A stretch of 64,000 nt of DNA from Gymnothorax reevesii (GCA_029721435.1 CM056582.1:40878611-40942610); one strand, 5' to 3'. Counted from the first letter of the stretch, positions 13,285 through 26,394 are shown. The notes: generated by a model not told the origin, from the letters alone. Numbers and translations are program-made.

Positions 13285-14812
13285 TAAGTAATGCTTCGTG
13301 AGTTTTCTTGGATAACCGTGGCATTTCATTTGGAAAGAGGCATTACCTTTGTTTCTCAACTTTGTGTTTTCACTCCCAAAAACATGAGTCCATAGGTGTC
13401 CATTGTATCTACTGAAAGTGAATGACATATAGGGGATTCGTCCAATGTTTGTAAACATTATCTGAAAGATAAGCAGTACTCAGAGGAAGCGGAAACGTGT
13501 ATCAATTTGATTTTTGGTTGTACTTCCCCTTTAACAGATTCCTCCCTCTCACTGCATTTTGCTGTGTTTTGTGAAATTTTGTTGACCACATTAGCGATGT
13601 CCAACAGTGCAGTTTAATAGTTACTCTGTAAGGAAGGTGAGGTGAGGGACAAATTGAAATTGATCTGAAGAGGATGAGCATAATAGTTTGTCAATGGAAA
13701 CTGTATTTCCAGGAAATACTGTAAAATGGTGACCATATTACTTCTGACTATTGTAGCCCGGGCATTGAGCAGCTTTGCTGATTCACGATTCGCCCGTCTG
13801 TTTTTGCGGCGGAAGTAAGTTGTAGATATGACGACTATTTCTCTACGCCTATAACCATTCAAGCCGTCGGTCGATTGTGTGATTTTGGGCGGGACGGAGA
13901 GGACTGAGTAAGTCCTGCTTGTGGGAGGCTGACCGGAGTTTCCGTCAGGTTTGAAAGGCCAGGAGGGGGCGCTGTCTCTCCTGGGACTGGAGGTGCAGCA
14001 CCTGCCCCCTCCCACCCCTCGCTCATCCCAGCCATTAGGCTGCTGGCATTACTCCAGGAAGAAGCGGGAATGACAAATTGTTAATTTTTAATTGCCTTCA
14101 ATTAATATCTTTGCTAGCGACATTGACCCCGTCAGGCCAACTTCCTGTCCCAGTTTGGCTACCCCTCACCGGCAGTCAGATGAATGCTGTCGCGGGTTGG
14201 CAGATTTATTCATTTGTATTGCTATTTTATTCATTTTCATGCCATTTTATTCATTTTTATTGTTACTTTATTACTCTCGCTAACACTTGAGGTGTTTATT
14301 GTGACTTTGCAACATGCTGTTTGAGACCCGGTCAGTAGCATTGGGCAGCGGGTTTTTCTGTTTAATTTTAAAATGAATTTAAAAGAAAAATGTGTACAAG
14401 TACAAAAACTTTCATTGCAGCCAAACAAAATCACTTCTGTCGCGGGCTGGACTTCGAGATTCAGTTTATTTATGCTCATTTAGTTTGGTGACAGTTGGTC
14501 TTATAAGCTTTTCCCTGTGATATCAGACCAGTGTGGGTCGTGCTGAAGCAGTTCCCTGGTGGCACAGAGCCTGAGTACTGATTTCCTGGAGCTGTCACTG
14601 TCACTATCACTGTCACGCACAATTACGGTCTATAAGGCCACTTTCATACTGACCAGTCATCTCCTGATAAGCTCAACATTGGATTCACTAGCCTGACTAG
14701 AGGCAAAACATGAATTTCCAGCGTAGCATCAAGTTGCCCGAACTGATGTTCACCTTGCCACGAAATGGATCGAGGATATTGGATATTGGAATGGCGCTCT
14801 TCCGTCCGGTCT

Positions 14813-15140
14813 CAATGGGGACCAGTTTCCTTGGAAACTGTTCCACCTGCGTGAATTAAATCTTGCATCTGGCTAGTACTGATACCCCTACTGCATGAGT
14901 CTGACAATTGATTCTGAGAATTTTTTTTCTTGACTCTGGTCGTGGACTTAAGTGTATGGGTGTTGCAATGGGGACAAGTTCTCTCAGCAACTATTGCACC
15001 TATGTGGATGAAATTTTGTGGGTGACCAGTACAAATGACCCTATTGAATGAGTTCAACAGTTGATTCAGAGAAATGTATTTTTACAGAGTTATGACCCTT
15101 GACTCTGACTTTGGTGTATGGGTGTTTGCAATGGGAATAT
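14813..15140. repeat. tandem repeat, period about 155-160 bp, two copies plus a partial
   Basis: CAATGGGGAC(C/A)AG starts at 14813 and 14967, with a third diverged start (CAATGGGAATATAG) at 15129. Each unit continues with a TGTTCCACCTG/TATTGCACCTA phrase, then ATGAGT and TTGATTC. No coding potential. Confidence 0.65.
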
Positions 15141-15445
15141 AGAATCTCCCATGGCCATTCTTACCGTGGCAGGGAATATTGGTGACAATGTTGCCCTGTT
15201 TGGTCTAATGTGTGACTGAGAAACCACTGTCATGTCAAATTCATCCAGCAGAAATTGCTGTGTAATGCCTTTAAAATACTTGCTGTGGTGCCTGAGCCGG
15301 AGTGACCGCAGTTCACCTCGCAGAAGTAACGTGATTACGGTCCATTTGTAGCTCTAGTGTGACTGAAGACGGCGCGGTGGTGCCCGCTGCCCCCGTGCTT
15401 CTGTGACGCCAGTGATTCCGTTAAGCTCCGTCACGGGAGCTCTGC

Positions 15446-15620
15446 TGTGTGTGTGTGTGTCTGTGTGTGTGTCTGTGTGTGTGTGTGTGCGCGTGCGCGT
15501 GTGCGTGTGTGTGCGCGCGTGTGTGCGCGCGTGTGTGTGCGCGCGTGTGTGCGCGCGTGTGTGTGCGTGTGTGCGTGCGTGCGTGTGTGTGCGTGTGTGT
15601 GCGTGTGTGTGTGTGCGTGT
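15446..15620. repeat. 175-bp TG/CG microsatellite
   Basis: Almost pure alternating GT with interspersed GCGC steps, read directly. It sits about 0.5 kb upstream of exon F. On the sense RNA it is a UG repeat, the type of sequence bound by TDP-43 and CELF proteins; any role here is inference. Open frames of Cys/Val/Arg across it are artefacts. Confidence 0.95.
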
Positions 15621-16132
15621 TTCCCTTGTGCTCTCATAGGCTTTGTGTGTGTCTCCACACAGCTCAACTGAAGCTTCAGTTTCCTCTGTTCTGTCGCTGC
15701 TGAATAGTCATGAAAATGTCTCCAATTCCATTTTGCTTGGAAATGATGAAATGATGATGCTTTGTGTAGTTTCATTCTGAGATTTCTCTTTAATTCCTAG
15801 AAAAACTTGTGTTTTCACATGACATCAATGTGCACCAGTGAGTGTGTCATTGGTTCAATAGGTATGTCTGTCATTTGTTCCTCTTTGCGCGAAGTCCTTT
15901 TTTTACACGTTTTCAAATAGATTGCAGTTTGGAATGCATTTAACGTCCATCAGATTGACTCCTCTCGAATGTGATTGAATGACTTTCTTTTACTCCAATT
16001 TGTGTCTAATTGTGGAATCTTGTGAGAACCTGACGAGAGTGGAATTGTGTATTTGCTTAAGGTGGGGAGATTTGGGTTATTGAAGTTTTCTGTTTCTGAA
16101 ACACCTCCCTCCCCTCTCGTTTTTACCCACAG

Positions 16133-16255
16133 TTCCCCTCACCTGAGTGGGACACAGTCACTCCTGAAGCCAAGAATCTCATCAACCAGATGCTGACCAT
16201 CAATCCAGCCAAGAGAATAACTGCTGAACAGGCCCTGAAGCACCCCTGGGTCTGT
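16133..16255 (+). CDS. camk2g: camk2g exon F: C-lobe end, [20 protein letters not shown]
   Basis: This is a 123-nt exon after TTTACCCACAG and before GTAAGT. It reads [20 protein letters not shown], then [20 protein letters not shown] and Cys. It forms helices G to I, closing the kinase domain with the conserved Arg of AKRI. NLINQM agrees with gamma and beta (delta has DLINKM). [10 protein letters not shown] is closest to the TADQALKHPW of gamma. Phase 0 at both ends. The last 27 coding bases and the donor are part of a 50-bp tandem duplication that runs into the intron. Confidence 0.96.
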
Positions 16256-16328
16256 GTAAGTACCACAGCAAGGGGCCACAGGCCCGAAAGCACCCCTGTG
16301 TCTGCGCAAGTACCACAGCGAGTGGCCC
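16229..16328. repeat. camk2g: 50-bp tandem duplication across the exon F donor
   Basis: CAGGCCCTGAAGCACCCCTG at 16229 recurs as CAGGCCCGAAAGCACCCCTG at 16279, with the following CAAGTACCACAGC phrase also repeated. The second copy carries GCAAGT at 16306 where the true exon has GTAAGT at 16256. The duplicated exon tail is not needed for the protein. Confidence 0.9.
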
Positions 16329-16496
16329 CGGGCCCCGAAATGGAATATACCTACACGTGAAATACTTAATTAATGTTTCAATGGACACAACTAAAATCAT
16401 AACAATCATTTAATACAAAATAAATTGAACAGCATGAAGTCTTTTCCTGTCATTTTTGACTGGGTTAAGGCGCACATTTAGGGGGATTTTGGATCA

Positions 16497-16685
16497 TTAC
16501 TCTGAGCAGATCCTTTCAAGATCCTTCACACTCTTGGGTTTGCGTTTATCAACTGCCCTCTTCAACTCAGCCCGCAGGGTTTTAGTTCGATTGAGGTCTG
16601 GCGACTGAGATGGCCATTGCAGAAAATTAATATTGTTATTGATAACAACTGTTATTGATAGGAACATGGGAGAAGTACTGTACAA
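16497..16685 (-). pseudogene. Tc1 transposase C-terminal fragment
   Basis: About 60 codons, of which roughly 40 match the Tc1 signature WPSQSPDLN...AELKRAV...KPKSVKDLE. The third catalytic residue is replaced (PDLNRTK in place of PDLNPIE) and there is no catalytic Asp pair. It is cut upstream by the neighbouring inverted-repeat element, so it is non-functional. Confidence 0.75.
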
Positions 16686-18074
16686 TCATAATGTTCCAAG
16701 GGAACCAACCAAAATTATTTACTGATTTAAAGGAAAAGTAAACACGTGGTAAGCCTACAATGCCAGATAAAGTACAAAATTTCTGCTATCCTAGACGATG
16801 AGCCATTATTTTAAAATTTTCTTTACACCAAGTAATCTGCGTGTAAATGTCTGTTAGACCACTCAACCAAGCCGCCATGTTTGTTCGGCTAGAAGAGAAT
16901 GCCTATGTCACTCGTACATATACAGTCTATACAGGCTAGTACAGTCTTGGACAGGGTTTGGATCGCCTGTTTCATTGGAATACCCAACAGTTGCACTACC
17001 TGTTTCCACGTACTTTTCCTGATTGACAATCAATTTTTGTTTCACCAAACAATTAAGACCTAGCCTAGGCTATGTGTAGCCTTTAATGATTACGAGATAG
17101 TAGTGGCAAAAAGATTCATTTACGTTTATGCTTCCATTCAAGACTGCGAGGAGGGAAATCTTAATGATTAGGCGACTTAGACAAAAACCTCAACTTTCTC
17201 GGTAATTCTGTGTATCATTTTGACCTTTTGTTTATCACATTATGAAGGAAGAATGAAAATAAGCTCCCTATATATTTGTTGAATGGCGTAAAAAGTATAT
17301 ATTTAAGGGGGGAGGCATTATTGTAAACATACTGACCACGCATTGAATGCAGCATAAGAAAGGTATTGCGTTAACTTCCTCTGTGCAAATATGAACAAAT
17401 TTGCTGTCTCGTGGGCATTTTAAGTTCGATGCACAGAGCAATCATGTCATGGATAAAATTGGCATGCCATTCTGCCGTTTAGTCTTGTAAATTAGTAATT
17501 AATCCTCTGATTGCTAATCAAGAAAAGTAATAGGGAGTTATCGTTTGTTTAGCGGTGAGGATTCTGCCTCGCCTAACTGTACTCCAATGGCACATCACTG
17601 CTCTTAATTTTCAACTCAACTTTCAATACTAATGCATAAAAGACAAGACTGGAGCACTCAAATCACTTGCATCAATTTATTTAGGTGCCACTCATGTGTC
17701 CTTCCTGAGAGCACCAATCTCCCCTGATAGAGGGGCTGAAGTGCAATTTCAGTACTTATAATTTGACTCCATACTCTCAAAAGACTTGATCAGCCCTTGT
17801 GACGTCACGCACTGGTCTGGGCAGAATATCTCCTATTGTTTGATTGGTTGATTATTTTCTTTGGCGGCAATGGCAGATTCTGAAATCTCCAGGATTCTGC
17901 GATTTGAAAGCAGATCTAACGATGCAAAAAATAAATAATGGTTAATCGTTTTGTATAGCAGAAATCATGTATTTCATCTGGCGATGAAGGTTTACCATGA
18001 GTTTACTTTTCAGTAAATAATTTTGGTTGGTTCCCTTGGAACATTATGATTACACAGTACTTCTCCCATGTTCC
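16661..18074. mobile_element. 1.4-kb non-autonomous element with long inverted ends
   Basis: GGAACATGGGAGAAGTACTG at 16661 is matched by its inverse CAGTACTTCTCCCATGTTCC ending at 18074. Similarity continues inward through the GTTCCAAGGGAACCAACC, AAAATTATTTACTGA, GTAAAC and CCAGAT...TTTCTGCTAT phrases for about 150-170 bp. The interior has no long open frame. It sits inside the Tc1 remnant and is therefore younger. The superfamily is not recognised; a target duplication is not obvious. Confidence 0.7.
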
Positions 18075-18411
18075 TTCTCAGCATTTATTTATAAATCTAT
18101 ATTTTGAATTTTTTAAAGTAATGTCTGTGCATTGCCAGTCAGAGGTGCCAGTAATTATTGAGGCCACTGTATATGATATGTAATTATTTTTATCATTTTC
18201 ATTACTTCTTATTACGAAGAAATTCCCTTTCAAGGCTGGCTTGGCCTTCCCATCCACACCTTTTCTCAGTATTGGATTTTCCTGCTTTCAGATGAAGTGC
18301 AGGGCCTTTCCCTGTGGACAGTACATTGCATTGGGCAGTTTGCCTTTGGCTGGCTTGGTGTACTTCAACTGTGAATATTATTCCTACTTTTAAAGAAAAG
18401 ATCCAGTCTAG

Positions 18412-19781
<1,370 letters not shown>

Positions 19782-19824
19782 GGTGCCATTCTCACTACCA
19801 TGCTAGTGTCCAGAAACTTCTCAG
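19782..19824 (+). CDS. camk2g: camk2g exon H: calmodulin-binding segment end
   Basis: This is a 43-nt exon after ATTTCCAG and before GTGAGC. It reads GAILTTMLVSRNFS and the first base of the next codon. With FNARRKLK from exon G it forms the calmodulin-binding helix. The two Thr in LTTML match Thr305/306, whose phosphorylation blocks calmodulin binding. LVSRNFS is the gamma form (beta and delta have LATRNFS). It is the last constant exon before the variable linker and leaves in phase 1. Confidence 0.96.
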
Positions 19825-20022
19825 GTGAGCAATGAGCTCTGGAACCGGAGGTGATTGTGTTTGTTTGTGGTGTACATGTATGAGTATGTGATTATTGGAG
19901 CAGCTGAGTGGAACATGCTCCCTCAAGTAGAGTTGACGTCTGCAAGCCAAAATGATCGGTTAGTGGTATGACGTGGTGAACCAGTGCATTTCCGATTAGA
20001 ATAGTATACTTGAAAGCATATA

Positions 20023-20149
20023 CAGAGGGGGAAATAAGTATTGAACATGTCAACATTTTTCTCGTGATTATATTTCTAATGGGGCTATTGATGTGAAATT
20101 TTCACCAGTTGTCGGTAACAAGCCAAGTAATCCACTCCTACAAAGAAAT
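20023..20149. mobile_element. Tc1 terminal repeat fragment
   Basis: Preceded by TA, CAGAGGGGGAAATAAGTATT+GAACATGTC and then GAAATTTTCACCAGTTGTCG are the opening of a well-known fish Tc1 terminal repeat. It stops abruptly at about 20149, where the LINE begins, and no other part of the element is found nearby. Confidence 0.65.
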
Positions 20150-20613
20150 CCTGTGATGAGCTCCTGAAGGAAAATGAGAACCTCGCTCGGATTAGGGACA
20201 CTGGGGTCCCCCACTGGAGCCAGGCCTGGTGGCTGGGTTTTTCCCAGGACCTGGCCGGGCTCAGCCCGCAGAGGTTACGGGGAGCTGCCTCCATGTGGGC
20301 CCTCTACCCACGAGGAGAGGAGTAGGGATCGGGTGACAGACAGGACCGAAGGCCATTGCCGTCTGGGCCCCGGGCTTGGAATCTGGCTCTTGGGGCATGG
20401 AACATCACCACACTGGTGGGGAAGGAGCCGGAGCTTGTGCGGGAGGTTGAGCGGTACTGGCTAGATAGTCGGACTCACCTCTACGCAGATCTCTGGCTCC
20501 GGAACCAAGCTCCTTTATAGGGGTTCGACTCTCCCTTTTCTGGAGTTGACCGAGGTGAGAGGCAGTGGGCAAGTGTTGGGATAGTTCTATCTTCTCGGCT
20601 GAGAGCCGCCGTC

Positions 20614-20883
20614 TTGGAGTTCACTTCAGTGAATGAGAGGGTCTCTGCAACTCACTTATGGGTTGTGGAGAGGAATATTCTGTTTGATGTTTGTGCTTAC
20701 ACGCTTAATAGCAGTTCAGAGTATCCAGCCTTCATGGAGTCCCTGGGCAGTGTCCTGGAAAAGGCTCCTACTTTGGATTCCATAGTTATGCTGGGAGACT
20801 TCAACTCTCTTGTGGGCAGTGACGGAGACTCTTGGAAAGGAGTGATTGGGAGGAACGACCTCCCTGATCTGAACCCGAACTGA
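20614..20883 (+). pseudogene. LINE endonuclease (APE-type) fragment
   Basis: The 89-codon frame contains [19 protein letters not shown] and [17 protein letters not shown], the GDFN motif of apurinic-type endonucleases (with SLVG where active copies have AHVG). The next frame (20996-21259) carries GAELSTDHHLMLSWIRW, including the catalytic His region. The two are separated by a stop and frame changes, so the protein is broken. Confidence 0.8.
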
Positions 20884-21828
20884 TTACTGGATTTCATGTA
20901 CACCATGTTCGAGCATAAGGGTGGTCATAAGTGTCCATAATCCCAGAACACCCTTAGCCAATGTTTGATGATTGATTTTGTAATCGTGTCATGTTATGGG
21001 CACTCGGGTGAAGAGAGGGGCTGAGCTGTCAACTGATCATCACCTGATGTTGAGTTGGATCAGATGGCAGGGAAGACTGCCAGTCAGACCTGGGAAGCAT
21101 AAACATGTTGTGAGGGTTGACTGGGAATTTTTGCTAGAGGACCCTGTCCTGACAATTTTCAACCCACACCTCCATAAGAGCTTTTCCCATATCCTGAGGG
21201 AGGCTGGGGACATGGGGACTTCCTGTTCAAAGTCTATATTTTGGAAGCGGCTGCCATGAGCTGTGGGCTGAAGGTTGTCGGTGCCTGTCAAGGTGGCAAC
21301 CCAAGAACCCGTTGGTGGGCAGTGAGGGAGGCCATCAAGCTAAAGAAGGTGGCCTTTCAGGCTTGGTCGGCCCAGAGGACCCCTGACTCGGCAAACCGGT
21401 ACCAGCAGGCTAGAGGGACTGCAGCCGCGCCAGTTGCTGAAGTAAAAACCTGGGTTCGAGAGGAGTTTGGGGAGGATATAGAGAAGGGCTTTTGGGTGAC
21501 CTCAAAGAGGTTCTTGCAAACCGTCAGATGACTCAGGAAGGGGAGGCAGGGCTTAGCCCTGGCTGCTTTTCAGCAGGGGTGGGGAACTGCTGACCTCAAC
21601 TGAGGATATTGTCTGGTTTTGCAGAAATCACGCTGAGGGACTCCTGAATCCAGCAGACATGCCCTCCATTGTGGAGGCAGGGCCAGAGGACTTGGGCGAG
21701 TCATTGCCCATTTCCCTGATGGAAGTCACTGAGGTGTTTTAAAAGCTCAGCAGTGTCAAGTCACCTGGGGTGGACGATAATTTGCCCTGAGATGCTGAAG
21801 ACACCTGGACAGTGTTGGGCTTTCATGA

Positions 21829-22674
21829 TTGACGCGCCTTTTCAATGTCGCGTTGATGTTTGGTATGGTGCCTGTGGACTGGCAAACTGGGGTGCTTGTT
21901 CCCATTTTTAAAAAGGGGGACCGGAGGGTGTGCTCCAATCATAGGCGGATCATACTGCTCAGCCTCCCAAGAAATGTCTATGCCAGGGTGCTGGAAAGGA
22001 GACTCCACCCGATTGTCGAACGTGGATTCAGGAGGAGCAATGCGGGTTCTGTTTCAACCATGGAACAGTGTACTAACATTTTACCCTAGCACAGATACTG
22101 GAGGGGTCATGGGAATTTGCTTATCCTGTCTACATGTGTTTTGTGGATTTGGAGAAGGCTTATGACTGTGTCCCACGAGGTATCCTGTGCGGGATGCTGC
22201 AGGAGTATAGGGCTCTAGTGCCGTTAATTTGAGCAATTTAGTCCCAGTACAACCAAAGCTGGAGTTGTCCACATTCTTGGGATTAAGTCGCACTCGTTTC
22301 CAGTTAATGTTGGACTCCGCCAAGGGTGAGCCATGTCTCCTATTTTGTTCATGATTTTCATGGACAGGATATCAAGGCGCAGCCGAAGTTTGGAGGATGT
22401 CCAATTTGGTGGCCTTAGGATAGCATCTCTGCTGTTTGCAGATGATGTGGTCCTGTTCAGTTCATCACGCTGTGACATCCAACGCACACTGGAGCTATTT
22501 GCAGCTGAGTGTGAAGCGGTCGGGATGAGGATCAGCACCTCCAAATCTGAGGCTATGGTTTTCTCCCGGAAAAAGGTACCCAAGTGGAGGAGTTCAAGTT
22601 TGGGGTCTGATCCACAAGTGAGGGTTGGATGGAGCATGAGATTGACAGACGGATCGCCGCAGCATCTACAGTGA
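21829..22674 (+). pseudogene. LINE reverse transcriptase, broken
   Basis: The fragment 21829-22089 reads MVPVDWQTGVLVPIFKKGDR and then YARVLERRLHPIVERGF. The fragment 22333-22674 reads SPILFMIFMDRISRRSRS and then LLFADDVVLFSSS, with the FADD metal-binding box of RT intact. Between them the VDLEKAYD region is out of frame (near 22140). At least two frameshifts and an in-frame stop make it a pseudogene. Confidence 0.85.
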
Positions 22675-23100
22675 AGCAAACATTGTACTGGGCAATTGTG
22701 GTGAAGGAGCTGAGCGTAAAAGCAAGGCTCTCGATTTACTGATCAATCAATGTTCCAACCCTCACCTATGGTCACAGGCTTTGGGTAGTGACCGGAAGAG
22801 TAAGATTGTGAATACAAGCAGCTGAAATGAGCTTGCTCCGTTGGGTGGCTGGGCTGACCCTTAAAGAGAGGGTGAGGAGCTCAGAAATCCGGGAGGGGCT
22901 CAGAGTAGAATCGCCGCTCCTCCGCGTCGAGAGAAGTCAGTTTAGGTGGTTCAGACATCTAGTCCGGATGCCCCCTGGACGCCTCCATTAGAGGTTTTCC
23001 GTGCATGTCCAACTGTGAGGAGGCCCCGAGGCAGGCCAAGGACACGCTGGAGGGATTAAATCTCCCAGGCTTGGGGTCCCCCAGGTGGAGTTGGAGAAGG

Positions 23101-23153
23101 TGGGGGGGGGGGGGGCCCGGCCCCCGGCCCCTGGCCCCCGGCCCCTGGCCCTG
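23101..23153. repeat. G-run and (CCCGGCCCCTGG)n tract at the LINE 3' end
   Basis: A run of 15 or so G residues is followed by alternating CCCGGCCCC and CCTGGCCCC. The G run and the C-rich repeat next to it could form strong secondary structures. It lies about 65 bp before the GGATG tail of the LINE. Confidence 0.8.
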
Positions 23154-25129
23154 TCTGCTCAGTCTGTTATCCTGCAACCCGGCCCTGGATAAGCAGCAGA
23201 AAATGGATGAATGGATGGATGACGTGAATGTCTCAATCTGTTCGACATAATGCCAGCAACTGCTTCAGTTAAATAATTGTAGTATGTTCTCTTTTCCCTG
23301 TCCACTTGTGACCGACCACCACGAGGAAACAGTACGGCTTCTCTAGGAAACCGTAGCGTTCCCAAACAACAGCCCTGGGGTGGTTTCCCAAATGCCCTTT
23401 TATCAACTATTTCAGCTCTGGTTCGCACTATATAGCTAAGCTGCTAACATAGCGACTGGCTGTTGTGAAACGTACCGCTGAAGGATCGTGGTGGATTCTG
23501 AAGCCCTGGCTTTAGCATTTGCATTTGTTTTTCATTCAACCACTTAAATCCATGACAATCTTCATGCTTGTTCAAGTTCCATCCAAAACACGATCAAATC
23601 TTGGGGCTCTGCATTAAAAGCTCTTGCCTTCAGAAACTTGAATTTGTTTTGTTGAATTTGTTTTCACTTTGTTTTGGTATATGGGCTTATATATGCACTC
23701 ACAGCTGATTACAAAGTGTGAGGAATTAATACCTAACCTTACCAGAGGAAACAATGGAGTTGTGGTTGGATGGTATGATCTTCAATGATGCCGCCTCAAT
23801 TGCCGATCAATGTTTGCACCCCTTCAATTGTGTGTGAATGTGCACACAAATTTAAGCCAGAATTCTCGGGCACATCACATGACTTTTTGGTTCGGAATAA
23901 GGCAAATTGCTCGGCTTGCTTCGACAACTTCCTTCTGTACCTCAGCGGGGGAAAGACTTGGAGCTGCGAATTGAAGTTTGTACACAATTGTTATTCTGCC
24001 TCACATCACGCGTTTAAAGCTGGACTATTTCGGTTCATCCGAAAACAGAACCAAACGTCCTGTGCCGAATGGATCAGTACAAATACGTGCACCGTTACAC
24101 TCCTAATAAATGGGTTACCCTGTTGTAGTGACTGTTAAAACCGGAGTGATGGATTGATTGAATGAACATAGAAATTACATCATGAAATTTAAAAAAAATA
24201 ATTAGGCAATTCTTGCATTGTGTAAATGGTCAAGAGTCAATTAAAACATTAAGAATGCTGGAGAATGAACTCAGGCAGTTCTCGAAAGAGAGACAGACAG
24301 ACTATCACAAACATTTTGTCTATCATACCGAAAGATCCATTGCCGCTAGTTGTTTCAGGAATTAAAATGGCTGGCAGAAATCTCGACCAGAGGGGAATGT
24401 CAGTGCTGTCATCCTTGCTAGGTACTCGCTGAATGCAGTTTGTGATCATCTGGATTTGGTACTGAACGGTGGTGAAGTATTCCACAGTGCTGGCATTTGT
24501 TAAAGGTGAATACTGTCAGAGAAAGATTGTGGATACGAGCATACTGACCACTCCACTGTGGGAACCAGTAGTGATCCTTGGAAAGGTTTAGCTACAAAAC
24601 AATGTGCTCTGCAGTAATGTTGCCCTCTTAAATTGTATCAGAAATCATTCAGGCGACCTCACCTCTCCCCATCCCTCGAGCTGAGCTCGAGCCATCTCCC
24701 CAGATCTGTCCCTCAGCCCCTCAGACGAGTTTTCTGTTCCTTGCTGTCTGCCCTATCCTGTTAGGGAAACTACGTAAAGGTGAGCTTGTGCTACAACAGG
24801 CAGGAGGTGTGTGGAGCTCAAGATATACTTGTACAAGATGGCATCATACAGGAAGTGCATACAAGCTAAGTAGAGGGGCTAAGCAAGCCAGAACTCGGGT
24901 CGTCTCCACAGGTTCTGATAGGCTGATTGACTCTGGGAGGACGCTGGCAGTACCTTTTAGCCATAGGGGGCTTTGTTTGTGCAGATCCAAACTGAACACC
25001 TCTCTGTCCAATAGTGGGCCGGCAGCATACCAGCCCTGCTGCCGCCACCAGCAGCACTGCAGCGCTGGCCAAGGAAGGTACGTCCCAGCGCCACGGGGAA
25101 CCCAGTGCCCATCTCCCCACCCCCTACTG

Positions 25130-25256
25130 CAGCCTGCGAGCATGCAACTCCCGAGCACTGACCCCTGCTGGCATGCAGCTGCAGAACAACTGACCCCTGC
25201 CGGCATGCAGCTACAGAGCAACTGAACCCTGCCGGCATGCCATGCAGCTACTGCAT
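25130..25256. repeat. about 38-bp minisatellite, 3-4 copies
   Basis: The unit ACCCCTGC(C/T)GGCATGCAGCT followed by GCAGA(A/G)CAACTG recurs between 25130 and 25256. Long open frames in several directions cross it (up to 145 codons), but none has a recognisable protein. Confidence 0.75.
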
Positions 25257-26394
25257 ACACGCACACGAGGGGATGGACTGATACTCATCTCATGCACATG
25301 CCTTCTGCTGTCACTGATACGTATGCAAGACCTCTGTTGGATGTGTTGAGACTTTGTGCTGTCTGGGACTTCAGTCTCGAAAAGTACTGAGGTGTCCCCG
25401 TCCTGTGAAGCTAATTTTAGTGACGCAACAAGGCCCATTTTGGTAAAAGTAAGAATTATACCCTTGAACAGCTGCCTAGCCAGGTCCTTCCGCGACACAC
25501 ACACACGGCGCGCACACACACACGGCCAAAACGCAGAAGTATTTTCGCTTTTTAGCTTGACTGCTGGTTTTTCCTGAGTGATGACGAGGCTTTGAACCTG
25601 GCTGTTCTCCACCCTCCATCTCGGCTTTAATGAAACCATTTATCCTTTGAAGTGAGTGAAAAAATTTGCTTTGGTCAGTCCAGGTAATATTGATAACACC
25701 TTTTGCTGCTGCTCTATATTTAAATTCACTTCCCCGTAGGTGAGAGTTTGAGAAATACTACGGTGCAACATTTATTTTAATCGCTATGGAAATATTCAGT
25801 CAGCTGTTGTAGGAAGTGTGCATGGTCAGTGTTTGCATGTGTTATTTCAGCTTTGAGCTGCTCCCCTTGCATTGGGCCTACTGTGCGCTTCCTGTCCTTG
25901 TGGGGTGGGACGCTGTGCTCATGTGCTGCTAATGCAACAATTCCTCAGAAAAAGTTTGGACAGTTTGGGGGATGTACCTAAAAAAAGAAAGCAGTGATTT
26001 CTAAATTTATTGTAGACCCCAGACGAAGTCGGGCGGCTACTATGGATTTATGCTTGTCGTCTTCGCCCCTGCCGTGTCAGTGCCTGCAGACACCTTCTTG
26101 TCGACGCTGTACAGGCTGTAATTTTGACCGATTAATATTTGGTATGGACATGTTTTATACTTCACTTATGACACCCATCGATTTTCGCTGCCATGGCGAC
26201 AGTATTTGCGCTGAAACAGATTTCCTTGCGGACGCAGTGCAGGCTGGACAAGTGAGCTCTCAGGGCTGCACCCATGCAGTCATGGGCGACTGGACTGTCT
26301 CGTTTTGACTTATATTTAATCACAGACAGTATGAAGACAAGATATTTAATGCTTTGTTTGGTACAGTTTATTATGTCGGCAAAATTGTTTAGCT

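Larger units (their letters stand above)
16400..18169 (-). mobile_element. decayed Tc1 element interrupted by another transposon
   Basis: On the minus strand 16497-16685 encodes LQWPSQSPDLN followed by AELKRAVDKRKPKSVKDLER, the C-terminal end of a Tc1 transposase (the E-containing PDLNPIE region, here PDLNRTK, so the catalytic Glu is lost). At the far right, AGTAATTATTGAGGCCACTG ends at about 18169 before TATA, the form of a Tc1 terminus. The N-terminal two-thirds of the transposase is missing. The left terminus is not clearly seen, so 16400 is approximate. Confidence 0.65.
20150..23217 (+). mobile_element. near full-length decayed non-LTR retrotransposon (LINE)
   Basis: Endonuclease, reverse transcriptase and C-terminal phrases appear in the right order but in different frames. 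An early GTWNITTLVGKEPELVREVE-like reading near 20390 is followed by [17 protein letters not shown] (endonuclease), a GCLFPFLKRGT/PIFKKGDRRVCSNHR region and SLLFADDVVLF (RT active site). CPTVRRPRGRP is recognisable near 23005 at the DNA level. The 3' end has a G/C-rich tract and the tail AAAATGGATGAATGGATGGA, typical of a very common fish LINE. Multiple frameshifts and stops make it inactive. It is in the same orientation as camk2g. I do not assign a clade with confidence (I/jockey-like). Confidence 0.85.

Noticed and set aside
13614..14015. 133-codon minus-strand frame
   Set aside because: Basic, GC-rich repeat-like sequence without a domain; probably chance.
15403..15775. Several overlapping frames of up to 114 codons (Cys/Val or His/Thr repeats)
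   Set aside because: Pure products of the TG/CG microsatellite on both strands.
23785..24138. 117-codon frame with several Cys
   Set aside because: No match to a family I know, no promoter or polyadenylation context; lies in a camk2g intron. Could be unrecognised repeat debris.
24788..25266. Frames of 145 (plus) and 140 (minus) codons
   Set aside because: Both cross a 38-bp minisatellite, have no recognisable domain and no plausible splice context.
25211..25639. 142-codon minus-strand frame
   Set aside because: No family recognised and it overlaps the minisatellite and a CA-rich stretch.
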